11,540 nt of DNA from an uncultured Muribaculaceae bacterium (GCA_910579845.1 CAJTWL010000047.1:1-11540); one strand, 5' to 3'. Numbered from the stretch's first letter, positions 1 through 6,822 are shown. Notes: generated by a model not told the origin, from the letters alone. Numbers and translations: made by a program.

Positions 1-52
1 CCACGACCTTTTCGTTACGAATGAAATGCTCTACCGACTGAGCTATTGCGGC
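1..52 (-). tRNA. tRNA-Thr (anticodon CGU), 5' part only
   Basis: On the minus strand the sequence reads as the 5' part of a tRNA: acceptor strand GCCGCAA (46-52), TA, D-arm GCTC-AGTCGGTA-GAGC, then an anticodon arm TTTCA-TTCGTAA-CGAAA with anticodon CGT, followed by the variable region AGGTC and the start of the T stem at the window edge. The anticodon reads the Thr codon ACG. The last pair of the anticodon stem (31-39) is A-C, a mismatch; the other four pairs are Watson-Crick. The T arm and 3' acceptor strand lie beyond the window, so intactness cannot be judged. The gene is divergent from metK. Confidence 0.9.
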
Positions 53-64
53 TGATGGCTCGAA

Positions 65-98
65 CAAATGAATTGTTAAATCAAGGTTTGTCGCCAAA
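65..98 (-). promoter_or_regulatory. possible promoter of the tRNA-Thr gene
   Basis: On the minus strand TTCATTTG (65-72) differs at one position from the Bacteroidetes -7 consensus TAnnTTTG and lies 12 nt upstream of the tRNA 5' end. A TTTG (95-98) lies 22 nt further upstream, a little beyond the usual spacing for the -33 element. Placement makes sense for a short-leader tRNA transcript, but both boxes are imperfect. The rest of 53-132 shows nothing else recognisable. Confidence 0.28.
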
Positions 99-132
99 TT
101 CTGTGTAAAGTTAATATAAATTTTTTAATAAG

Positions 133-321
133 TAAGAGATTGTCTAAATTTATTTTCAGAGGATTTTGAGAAGTATTTCCGAGATGTTTTCACGAGTCGA
201 AGAGGGAGAAACCTGACGGTTTCGACCGATAAGACTTGGTGTAAACAGCCGGAAAGACGAACAAAATACCTGAAAGAGAATAACCTATTAATATTTCGTA
301 AGAAATTTAGACAATCTCTTA
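133..321. mobile_element. MITE-like element or IS remnant with 19-bp inverted repeats
   Basis: Positions 133-151 (TAAGAGATTGTCTAAATTT) and 303-321 are perfect 19-bp inverted repeats bounding 189 bp. If the outermost TA (133-134 and 320-321) is read as a target-site duplication, the element has 17-bp terminal repeats (135-151, 303-319), the pattern of elements that insert at TA; the palindromic ends make that reading ambiguous. The interior carries a perfect hairpin GAAACC-TGAC-GGTTTC (208-223) and no convincing transposase gene, so it is non-autonomous or a deletion derivative. It lies between the tRNA and the metK leader. I cannot assign it to an IS family without a search. Confidence 0.6.
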
Positions 322-370
322 AGGTTATTTGACCAAATAATTTGGAGTTTAGGGAGGAGATTATTAAATT

Positions 371-559
371 TGCATTGCAATTCTGCGGACCGGAAAGTTA
401 TCCGGGAGACGGAAGTGGAGAAATTTGGCTGCTTGCAACCACTCAAAAAAATGCTAAAACTGCATCATATTCAGGTTCTGGAGTGTTATGCTCCATGCAA
501 TATACTGAGAATGCATGTGCATTAATCGATTGGCGATCGCAACAGCGGTTGCTTTTTTT
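371..559 (+). ncRNA. structured metK leader, candidate SAM-responsive riboswitch
   Basis: This untranslated region upstream of metK folds by eye into a closed multi-branch structure. The closing stem joins TGCA 371-374 to 518-521 and TGCA(A)TTCT 376-384 to AGAATGCA 508-515, with one bulged A. Inside are four hairpins: CCGGA/TCCGG (390-394/401-405), AGTGG/CCACT (414-418/439-443), ATGC/GCAT (451-454/462-465), and a two-part hairpin ATATT/AATAT (467-471/499-503) with TGGAG/CTCCA (479-483/491-495). Segments CTTGCAACCACT and TGCTAAAAC resemble conserved pieces of SAM-II aptamers (CUUGCA, GCUAAA) and loosely the SAM-I core (GCAACC, UGCUAAA). I could not rebuild the SAM-II pseudoknot or the SAM-I GGCCC region, so the class is uncertain. 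Position before metK and the downstream terminator support a regulatory leader. A start for its transcript is not clear; TAATTTG at 338-344 is a weak -7 candidate. Confidence 0.5.
539..559 (+). terminator. intrinsic terminator in the metK leader (attenuator)
   Basis: A perfect 5-bp stem GCAAC (539-543) / GTTGC (548-552) with tetraloop AGCG is followed directly by seven T residues (553-559). It lies 62 nt before the metK start, downstream of the structured leader, so it would stop metK transcription early. Its 3' arm plus loop (544-552) can instead pair with 435-443 inside the leader (8 of 9 positions), giving an obvious terminator/antiterminator choice. Confidence 0.75.
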
Positions 560-621
560 GTTATGAAAGCATGCAGATTTAATTTGAGTACTTACTTAAG
601 AATAGTAATAAACAAAAAGAT

Positions 622-1959
622 ATGAATTATTTATTTACATCAGAATCGGTGTCGGAAGGACATCCGGATAAAGTCTCGGATCAGATAAGTGATACACTGC
701 TTGACGAATTTCTGGCTCGTGATCCGCAGAGCCATGTGGCGATAGAGACACTATGCACAACCGGTCAGGTTGTTGTCGCAGGAGAAGTAAGCTCAAACGC
801 TTATGTCGACATTCAGCATTCTGTGCGTGATCTTATTAATGAGATCGGCTATAACCGTGGCGCATACCGCTTTGATGGGGATGCCTGCGGTATTCTGAGC
901 ACTATTCATGAACAGAGCGAGGATATTGACCGCGGAGTATCGCGCGAGGGAGCCGAAGGCGTAAGCGACGAGGAACTGCAAGGAGCGGGAGATCAGGGAA
1001 TGATGTTCGGCTATGCTGTCGACGAGACAGAGAATTATATGCCGCTGACACTTGATCTGTCACACATGTTGCTTCGTGAACTTGCCGATATACGCCGTGA
1101 GGGCCGACAGATGACCTATTATCGGAAAGGTAGACTGACAACGTATCTGCGACCGGACGCCAAGAGCCAGGTAACCGTTGAATATGATGGGAATAACCGT
1201 CCTGTAAGAATCCATACGATAGTGATTTCCACACAGCATGATGAGTTTATCGCTCCGCTTGAGGACACACGTGAGGCAAGGGTGAAGGCGGATTCAATGA
1301 TGCTTGAGCAGATACGCAAGGATGTCGAGGAAGTTCTGATTCCGCGTGTCAAGGCAAAGCTGCCCGTGGAGATACAGAATCTTTTTGACGACAAACTTAT
1401 TCTGCACGTAAATCCTACCGGTAAATTCGTATTGGGAGGACCTCATGCCGACACAGGTCTTACAGGACGTAAAATAATTGTCGACACATACGGAGGCAGG
1501 GGTGCTCATGGCGGAGGTGCTTTCTCCGGCAAAGATCCTTCCAAGGTAGATCGTTCCGCGGCATACGCATGTCGTCATATAGCCAAGAATCTTGTGGCTG
1601 CTGGTGTGGCTCGCGAAGTGCTTGTGCAGGTGGCCTATGCCATAGGTAAAGCGGAACCTGTCAGTATCTTTGTCAATACGTACGGCACATCGAAAGTCAA
1701 TATGACAGATGCCGAGATAGCCGTAAAAGTAGGTGAGATTTTCGACATGCGTCCAAAAGCCATCGAAGAGAGACTGAAACTTCGTAATCCTATATACAAA
1801 GAGACTGCGTCATACGGACATATGGGCAGAATGCCCCGCACTGTAAAGAAAGTTTTCCAATCGGTATATGAAACAGAACCGATAGTCAAGGAGGTCGAAC
1901 TTTTTACATGGGAGAAGCTTGACGCCATAGATATGATTAAGAGTGTGTTTGGAATCTAA
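622..1959 (+). CDS. metK: S-adenosylmethionine synthetase (methionine adenosyltransferase)
   Basis: MetK makes S-adenosylmethionine from ATP and methionine, releasing phosphate and pyrophosphate; it works as a cytosolic tetramer. Family signatures are intact: GHPDK at residues 13-17 with the catalytic His14, the GAGDQG loop at 121-126, GGPHADTGLTGRK at 272-284, and the glycine-rich GGGAFSGKDPSK at 297-308. At 445 residues it is longer than the ~384-residue E. coli enzyme; the extra length lies mainly in the middle (about residues 160-245), as is usual for Bacteroidetes MetK. The ATG at 622 opens directly with the conserved N-terminus, so the start is secure; there is no Shine-Dalgarno sequence. 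Expression is probably controlled by the attenuator leader upstream. SAM made here is also the cofactor of the nearby RlmN. Confidence 0.97.
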   Translation: MNYLFTSESVSEGHPDKVSDQISDTLLDEFLARDPQSHVAIETLCTTGQVVVAGEVSSNAYVDIQHSVRDLINEIGYNRGAYRFDGDACGILSTIHEQSEDIDRGVSREGAEGVSDEELQGAGDQGMMFGYAVDETENYMPLTLDLSHMLLRELADIRREGRQMTYYRKGRLTTYLRPDAKSQVTVEYDGNNRPVRIHTIVISTQHDEFIAPLEDTREARVKADSMMLEQIRKDVEEVLIPRVKAKLPVEIQNLFDDKLILHVNPTGKFVLGGPHADTGLTGRKIIVDTYGGRGAHGGGAFSGKDPSKVDRSAAYACRHIAKNLVAAGVAREVLVQVAYAIGKAEPVSIFVNTYGTSKVNMTDAEIAVKVGEIFDMRPKAIEERLKLRNPIYKETASYGHMGRMPRTVKKVFQSVYETEPIVKEVELFTWEKLDAIDMIKSVFGI

Positions 1960-1986
1960 ACAGTTTCCAAGAAACACGCTCTAATC
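1936..1986 (+). terminator. hairpin at the metK 3' end, probable terminator
   Basis: GAGTGTGT (1941-1948) pairs with ACACGCTC (1974-1981) with one G-T pair, and TTGGAA (1949-1954) pairs with TTCCAA (1965-1970). The flanking ATTA(A)/TAAT extends the stem outward. It overlaps the metK stop codon. No T-tract follows, only an A-rich stretch, so it may act as a 3'-end stabilising hairpin or a terminator without a U-run. Confidence 0.45.
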
Positions 1987-2035
1987 AGAAAGTCAATTAA
2001 AAAAGGATAAAAAACAGGAATAATACATGTTTGAT

Positions 2036-2066
2036 TTTGGGTTTACGCTCAAAAATGTTATCTTTG
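2036..2066 (+). promoter_or_regulatory. Bacteroidetes-type promoter for the PpiD-like gene
   Basis: TATCTTTG (2059-2066) matches the -7 consensus TAnnTTTG exactly, and a TTTG (2036-2039) lies 19 nt upstream, the expected -33 position. The predicted transcript would carry a leader of about 100 nt containing a hairpin CCGTTT/AAACGG around 2103-2122. This gives the gene at 2174 its own promoter, independent of metK. Confidence 0.65.
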
Positions 2067-2173
2067 CGCGTTAAATAGGATATTTCCACCTTTGTAGAAA
2101 ACCCGTTTTTCTTCGTAAACGGATAAAACATCCTTGAACTGACTGAGATAATAATTAAAACAGCTATATAGGA

Positions 2174-4309
2174 ATGGCAACATTAGAAAAAATCAGAAGC
2201 AAATCGGTGTTTCTTATCATTGTGATCGGTGTGGCTTTGCTCGCCTTCATTGTGGGAGATGCCCTGACCAACAGCCAGAATATCTTTGGCGAACGTACCA
2301 CAATAGCAAAAGTGGGAAGCACTAAAATCGATTTTACCGAGTATCAGCGCAAGCGTGAGGAGCTGAACAACCAGTTGGAGGAGGCCCGCCGTCAGAATCC
2401 TGCTCAGTTTGCGAACTTTGATACACAGGTTCTTGCCGAGATGGCATTGGATCAATTGATTCAGGAGAAGCTTGTAGATGCCGCCGCTGAAAAAGCGGGT
2501 ATCCAGTCTTCGGGCAATCTTCTCCGTTATTATATGATAGAGAATCCTCAGAACCAACAGGTGATGGATATTGTCCGTCAGCTTAACGGCAATGGTCTGA
2601 GTGTCCAGACACCGCAGCAGGCTTATGAGGTAATCTTTAATCCTAAACGTAACGGTCTGACAGATGCCCAGATGGAGCCGTTCCAGAAAATGTGGCTTAA
2701 TGCAGAGAAGCAGATGAAGGATAATCTCAAGGGTATGATCTATCAGAGAGTCCTCGCCGGTACTGTCAAAGCAAATGATCTCGATAAAAAAGCTCTTTAT
2801 AACGACTATGTGACAACAGCAAATGTCGATTACGCATTTCTGCCGTTCGGCAATCTCGATGCCAAGGAGTATCCTGTAAGCAACGATGAGCTCAAGAAAG
2901 CATATTCCGAGAAGAAAGGTCTTTTCGCTGTGGAGGAGAAAACCAAGGATGTAAGTTTTATAAATGTAAGTATCTCGGCATCTGCCGCTGACCGTGCACA
3001 TGCCCGTGAACTCGCACAGCAGACTGTTTCCGCACTTCGTGACAGTGCGGGTCAGCTCAGCAAGCAGATCAAGAAAGAGGGTGTAGGAATGACACACCGC
3101 GCATTGCGTGCCGCTGATATACCGGCAGGACCGATTAAGGATTTCGTTACATCTGCACCCAAAGACAGCGTAAAATTAATAAGCGAGAATATTCAGGGAT
3201 TCACTGCTGTTCGTGTAGGCAACCGTACAGTGGCTGTCGATTCAATTCAGCTCAATCTTGTGTCTGCCGCAAGCGAGGCTCTTGGAAACAAGGTGCTTGC
3301 AGCCCTTAACGGGGGTCTTAGCGCCGATTCCATTACAGCCCGCTTTCCTCTTGACAGTGTGGCTCCACAGCTTGACCAGTGGATAACTCTTTATACACAG
3401 GACGGTCCTACAAATGCTCTTCCTGACGAGACTCTTGACAGCCTTAGGAATGCAGGCGGCAGATATGTGGCTCTGCAGTCCGGTCCTCAGGGAATGTTGA
3501 TTGCCAAGATCGTAAAAGAAAACGCGCCTGTCACCGTATATGAATATGACGAGGCAGAGTATCTTCTTGGTCCGAGCATCAAGACAGTGAACGACGAACG
3601 TGCAAAACTTGAGAAATTACTTCTTGAGAATAAGACAACTGCCGACTTCGTCAAGAATGCGGAGAAAGCCGGCTACAATCCTCAGCAGTTCAGTTTCACT
3701 CAGTCCACTCCGGCAGTTCCACGCATGATGGGTATGAACTCTTATTATCCCGACAGCCGTCAAGTGGTGCGTTGGGCTATGATCGATGGAGAGGATGGCG
3801 AGGTAAGCCACATCTACGAATCAAAGAATGCTTTGTCTCCCGCGCTTTACGTAGTGGCTGTGGAGAGAACATACGACGACTATGTTCCTGTTGGGAATCC
3901 GAGTGTTAAAGATATGCTTACACAGCAGGTACGTGCTGACAAGGCAGGTGACAAGCTTGTAAAGAAATTCAGCAAGAATGCACAGAGTGTTCAGAGTGCG
4001 GCTCAGGCAATGGGTGTGGCTCCGCAGAATGCGTCGACATTCCGTTTCGGCGGCAACTCAGGTATCTACGATCCGACAGTAATGGGCAAGATCGCCGGTA
4101 CAAAAGCCGACAAGAAGGTAAATATCGTGAAAGGTCAGGATGGCGTTTACGTTTATCAGGTCAACGGTAACGGAAAAGAGAACTTCCCCTTCACCGACCA
4201 GATGTACGGACAGCAGTATTATCAGCTTGTAAATCCGAACCTCATCGAGATGGTCAGGGGTGACAAGAAGCTGAAAAACAACATTTACAAATTCGAAGCC
4301 GGAGATTGA
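2174..4309 (+). CDS. PpiD/SurA-like membrane-anchored periplasmic folding factor (peptidylprolyl isomerase family)
   Basis: The protein has 711 residues. A short cytoplasmic N-terminus is followed by one transmembrane anchor (about residues 11-30, ending GDAL) and a long periplasmic part. Residues ~35-230 look like a SurA/PpiD N-terminal chaperone domain: the region starts with a short strand, TTIAKVGSTKIDFTEYQ, followed by charged and Gln-rich helices (QRKREELNNQLEEARRQ). PpiD-type proteins help newly exported outer-membrane and periplasmic proteins fold. A parvulin catalytic domain normally follows, but I do not see its usual HxL-type motif; residues ~240-460 may be a degenerate version, so isomerase activity is uncertain. 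The ATG at 2174 gives the expected N-terminus. The gene has its own promoter and is followed by a strong terminator. Confidence 0.85.
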   Translation: MATLEKIRSKSVFLIIVIGVALLAFIVGDALTNSQNIFGERTTIAKVGSTKIDFTEYQRKREELNNQLEEARRQNPAQFANFDTQVLAEMALDQLIQEKLVDAAAEKAGIQSSGNLLRYYMIENPQNQQVMDIVRQLNGNGLSVQTPQQAYEVIFNPKRNGLTDAQMEPFQKMWLNAEKQMKDNLKGMIYQRVLAGTVKANDLDKKALYNDYVTTANVDYAFLPFGNLDAKEYPVSNDELKKAYSEKKGLFAVEEKTKDVSFINVSISASAADRAHARELAQQTVSALRDSAGQLSKQIKKEGVGMTHRALRAADIPAGPIKDFVTSAPKDSVKLISENIQGFTAVRVGNRTVAVDSIQLNLVSAASEALGNKVLAALNGGLSADSITARFPLDSVAPQLDQWITLYTQDGPTNALPDETLDSLRNAGGRYVALQSGPQGMLIAKIVKENAPVTVYEYDEAEYLLGPSIKTVNDERAKLEKLLLENKTTADFVKNAEKAGYNPQQFSFTQSTPAVPRMMGMNSYYPDSRQVVRWAMIDGEDGEVSHIYESKNALSPALYVVAVERTYDDYVPVGNPSVKDMLTQQVRADKAGDKLVKKFSKNAQSVQSAAQAMGVAPQNASTFRFGGNSGIYDPTVMGKIAGTKADKKVNIVKGQDGVYVYQVNGNGKENFPFTDQMYGQQYYQLVNPNLIEMVRGDKKLKNNIYKFEAGD

Positions 4310-4332
4310 TAAGGACTCCGGATGGAATGATT

Positions 4333-4369
4333 ATAAAGGAGAGCCGTTCGGAAGGACGGCTCTCCTTAT
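4333..4369 (+). terminator. strong hairpin terminator after the PpiD-like gene
   Basis: AAGGAGAGCCGT (4336-4347) pairs perfectly with ACGGCTCTCCTT (4356-4367); a further G-T and C-G pair close a GGAA tetraloop, giving 14 pairs. AT on each side extends it past a bulged A. The downstream tail is CTTATCTAAAAC, with no real T-run. It ends only 13 nt before the rlmN start, so rlmN depends on read-through or on a promoter I cannot see. Confidence 0.7.
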
Positions 4370-4382
4370 CTAAAACGCAGGT

Positions 4383-5423
4383 ATGGAAAAGATAGTGAAG
4401 CCGAAATTGATAGGCATGACATTGGATGAGCTGCAAGGTGTGGCTCTGAGAGGCAAGATGCCGAAATTTGTAGGTAAACAGCTGGCGGAATGGCTTTATG
4501 GCAAGCGGGCGGTTTCCTTTGATGAGATGGTGAATATATCAAAGAAGAACAAGGAATGGCTTGCCGAGAATTATCAGATAGGCAGGACAGCCCCGTCGGC
4601 TGCATCCAGATCCTCTGACGGTACGGTGAAATATCTTTTCAAGGTTGCCGGCGGTTATCAGATAGAATCGGTATATATTCCGGATAAAGACCGTGCGACA
4701 CTTTGTGTCTCCAGTCAGGCGGGATGTAAGATGAACTGCTACTTCTGTGCTACCGGACGTATGGGTTTCAAGGCGGATCTTACATCTGCCGAGATCATGA
4801 ATCAGATATTGTCAGTGCCGCCAGCCCCTAAACGAGGAGAGCAGCCCATGACGCCTCTTACGAATCTTGTGTTCATGGGTATGGGCGAACCGCTTGATAA
4901 TTTCCGTGAAGTAAAAAAGGTTATAGATATTCTCACAGCGTCATGGGGACTGGCATGGAGTCCGAAGAGAATAACGGTATCGACTGTGGGTAAGTTGCCG
5001 CAGTTGAAAGAATTGCTTGATGATACGCAGGTGCATGTCGCGATAAGCGTGCACACGGCAGATACCGTGCAGCGTGAATCAATGATGCCTGCTCAGAAAG
5101 CATTCCCTATCGGTTCGGTAATGAAACTGCTGTCGGGATATGATTTCAGCCACCAGCGTCGCCTGTCGCTTGAGTATATAATGTGGCGTGGGGTCAATGA
5201 TGATATAGCGCATGCGGAGATGCTGGTCAAATTGATCGGGAATGTTGAATGCCGTGTAAACCTCATCCGGTTTCATGTCATTCCGGGAGTCGAGCTCAAA
5301 CCATGCAGTGAAGAACGCATGCTGATGTTCCGTAATTTTCTGAACTCAAAAGGGATCACAGCCACTATCCGTGCCTCGCGTGGCGAAGACATAGCCGCCG
5401 CCTGCGGCATGCTTGCAAAATAA
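4383..5423 (+). CDS. rlmN: 23S rRNA (adenine2503-C2) / tRNA (adenine37-C2) methyltransferase RlmN, radical SAM
   Basis: RlmN adds a methyl group to C2 of A2503 in 23S rRNA and A37 of some tRNAs, which tunes decoding accuracy. It uses SAM both as methyl donor and as radical source. The [4Fe-4S] cysteines CX3CX2C are at 115, 119 and 122, and the GMGEP SAM-binding motif at 166-170. Both mechanistic cysteines are present: Cys108 in TLCVSSQAGC (E. coli Cys118) and Cys341 in AAACGML near the C-terminus (the methyl-carrying Cys355 in E. coli). At 346 residues it has the family's normal length. The related Cfr resistance enzyme is unlikely, because the whole pattern, including the SSQAGC and RASRGED segments, fits housekeeping RlmN. 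No good ribosome-binding site precedes the ATG. Confidence 0.96.
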   Translation: MEKIVKPKLIGMTLDELQGVALRGKMPKFVGKQLAEWLYGKRAVSFDEMVNISKKNKEWLAENYQIGRTAPSAASRSSDGTVKYLFKVAGGYQIESVYIPDKDRATLCVSSQAGCKMNCYFCATGRMGFKADLTSAEIMNQILSVPPAPKRGEQPMTPLTNLVFMGMGEPLDNFREVKKVIDILTASWGLAWSPKRITVSTVGKLPQLKELLDDTQVHVAISVHTADTVQRESMMPAQKAFPIGSVMKLLSGYDFSHQRRLSLEYIMWRGVNDDIAHAEMLVKLIGNVECRVNLIRFHVIPGVELKPCSEERMLMFRNFLNSKGITATIRASRGEDIAAACGMLAK

Positions 5424-5492
5424 TGGATGGAACCTGAGATGATATAATGTTTTTTGAAGCATTTCATTTTTATATTCGACGTTGCCGTTATC

Positions 5493-5601
5493 GGATGTTT
5501 GGGAGGACGGTTTGTCCTCAAGCCGTCAAGAGATAGTAGGGTAATATCTGGTCGCGCGGGGAGTTTGGGACAAACTCCTCTCCCAACCGCCGGGTGCATC
5601 C
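5493..5601. repeat. 109-nt GC-rich palindromic intergenic element with two alternative folds
   Basis: This block in the rlmN-pdxA gap has no credible gene. Locally it forms two perfect hairpins: GACGGTTTG-TCCT-CAAGCCGTC (5506-5527, one G-T pair) and GGAGTTTG-GGA-CAAACTCC (5560-5578). The same bases can instead build one long rod: GGATG 5493-5497 with CATCC 5597-5601, TTGGGAG 5499-5505 with CTCCCAA 5580-5586, and GTTTGTCC 5510-5517 with GGACAAAC 5568-5575. A small hairpin AGATA/TATCT lies in the middle (5531-5549). It could be a repeat-family member, a structured RNA, or the 3'-end processing or termination region of rlmN. The rest of the gap (5424-5492, 5602-5662) shows nothing recognisable. 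Confidence 0.5.
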
Positions 5602-5662
5602 TGGCTTAAATAATAATTGGAATAAAACACAAACAGCTTCTTATAAACTGTTAAAAATTTTG

Positions 5663-5710
5663 TAACTTTGAAAGATATAAAATTTTATACACTCAATTTA
5701 TTGTAAATTG
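5663..5710 (+). promoter_or_regulatory. promoter of the pdxA-inositol operon with palindromic operator-like sites
   Basis: TAACTTTG (5663-5670) is an exact -7 box; no convincing -33 TTG lies at the usual distance. Immediately downstream, across the expected transcription start, lies a perfect 14-bp palindrome TATAAAATTTTATA (5676-5689), followed by a perfect stem-loop CAATTTA-TTG-TAAATTG (5694-5710). Either could bind a repressor or shape the 5' end of the mRNA. The pdxA start codon follows 23 nt later. Confidence 0.55.
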
Positions 5711-5733
5711 GGTTTAGAGTAAGCTTGTATATT

Positions 5734-6822
5734 ATGTCAAAACTTGTAAGGGTGGGGATATCCCACGGTGATATAAACGGCATAGGGTATGAGGTAAGCC
5801 TTAAGGCGCTATGCGGTGAGAAACTGACTGAATTGTTTACACCGGTGTTTTTCGGTTCCCCACAGATTGTGGAGAAGGCACGGAGGGAGTTCGGTCTGGA
5901 GTTGCCTCCTGTCCACATTGTGAAGGGTGAAGACGTCCGTGACGGTAAACTGAATATAGTGGAGACAGGCGGCGTCACCCATATGGACGTTGAGCCCGGC
6001 ATCCCTACGGAAAAATCGGGTAAAGCGGCTGTCGAGGCGCTTGAGAAGGCGGTGGCCGCGTTAAAGAGCGGTATGGTGGATGTACTCGTGACATCCCCTA
6101 TTTCCAAGAAGGCGGTTCAGAGTGAGAAATTCCATTTTCCGGGTCAGACCGAGTATCTTCAGAACAGGCTCGGAAAAGAGGAGCATGCTCTGATGGTGCT
6201 TTTCAATGATTATCTCAAGGTTGCGTTAGTCACGACGCACCTGCCCATATCAAAGGTGCCGGAAGCCATTACCAAAGACAGAGTGCTGTTCCAGATAAAA
6301 AGTTTTGAGAAGATACTCAAGAGTGATTTCACATGCGACAGACCCAAGATCGCGGTTTTGTCGCTTAATCCTCATTGCGGCGACTCCGGTCTGCTTGGCA
6401 CCGAGGAGGAGACAGATATCGTTCCTGCCATTCAGGAAGCGAAGAATGAAGGGATACTGGTGTTTGGCCCTTATTCTGCCGACGGTTTCTTCTCTACAGG
6501 CGCCTATCGCAATTTCGACGGTATATTGGCAATGTATCATGACCAGGGTCTTGCTCCGTTTAAAGCTCTTGCAGGCGATACCGGAGTGAACTTCACCGGT
6601 GGTCTGCCATATGTCCGCACTTCGCCGGATCACGGCACCGCATACGATGTGGCGTGGAAAGGACTTGCTGACCCGACATCCATGCGACAGGCAATATACA
6701 AGGCGATAGACCTTTACAGAAACAGAACGAGGCATGCCGAGGCATCGGCTAATCCCTTGCATAAGGCAAGACAGGAGAAAACTGTAGACAAAACAATAGA
6801 TTTATCCAAAGAGGAATTATGA
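5734..6822 (+). CDS. pdxA: 4-hydroxythreonine-4-phosphate dehydrogenase
   Basis: PdxA oxidises 4-phosphohydroxy-L-threonine with NAD(P); the product decarboxylates and is condensed by PdxJ to pyridoxine phosphate, on the DXP-dependent route to PLP (vitamin B6). The three metal-binding histidines typical of the family are visible: His169 (VTTHLPI), His214 (LNPHCGDSG) and His269 (MYHDQGLAPFK). The C-terminal VNFTGGLPYVRTSPDHGTA signature is also there. The ATG at 5734 is preferred over a TTG at 5725 because it begins the conserved start SKLVRVGISHGDINGIG; this gives 362 residues, slightly longer than E. coli PdxA because of a charged C-terminal tail. Its stop overlaps the next start (ATGA), so it is translationally coupled to the nucleotidyltransferase. 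PLP is needed by serine palmitoyltransferase of sphingolipid synthesis, a possible but unproven reason for the linkage. Confidence 0.95.
   Translation: MSKLVRVGISHGDINGIGYEVSLKALCGEKLTELFTPVFFGSPQIVEKARREFGLELPPVHIVKGEDVRDGKLNIVETGGVTHMDVEPGIPTEKSGKAAVEALEKAVAALKSGMVDVLVTSPISKKAVQSEKFHFPGQTEYLQNRLGKEEHALMVLFNDYLKVALVTTHLPISKVPEAITKDRVLFQIKSFEKILKSDFTCDRPKIAVLSLNPHCGDSGLLGTEEETDIVPAIQEAKNEGILVFGPYSADGFFSTGAYRNFDGILAMYHDQGLAPFKALAGDTGVNFTGGLPYVRTSPDHGTAYDVAWKGLADPTSMRQAIYKAIDLYRNRTRHAEASANPLHKARQEKTVDKTIDLSKEEL

Noticed and set aside
151..303. Possible transposase remnant inside the inverted-repeat element
   Set aside because: Short open stretches exist on both strands, but none shows a transposase motif I can recognise, so no pseudogene is claimed.
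501..515. CTGAGA-like sequence recalling a TPP riboswitch
   Set aside because: The other conserved THI-box elements (ACCC and AACCTGAT with its following segment) are missing, and the downstream gene is metK.
342..566. A 74-codon open frame starting with TTG upstream of metK
   Set aside because: It spans the structured leader and the terminator, starts with TTG, has no ribosome-binding site and no recognisable protein features; the RNA structure explains the region better.
579..586. TTAATTTG as a second metK promoter (-7 box) between terminator and start codon
   Set aside because: The second position does not match TAnnTTTG and no TTG lies at the usual -33 distance; a promoter here would also bypass the attenuator.
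2183..3097. A 304-codon open frame on the minus strand inside the PpiD-like gene
   Set aside because: It is Cys/Leu/Ile-rich, as expected for the antisense of a coding sequence, has no domain signature, and lies wholly opposite a clear gene.
5273..5599. A 108-codon minus-strand open frame covering the rlmN end and the palindromic element
   Set aside because: Most of it is antisense to rlmN and the rest runs through hairpin sequence; no protein family is recognisable.
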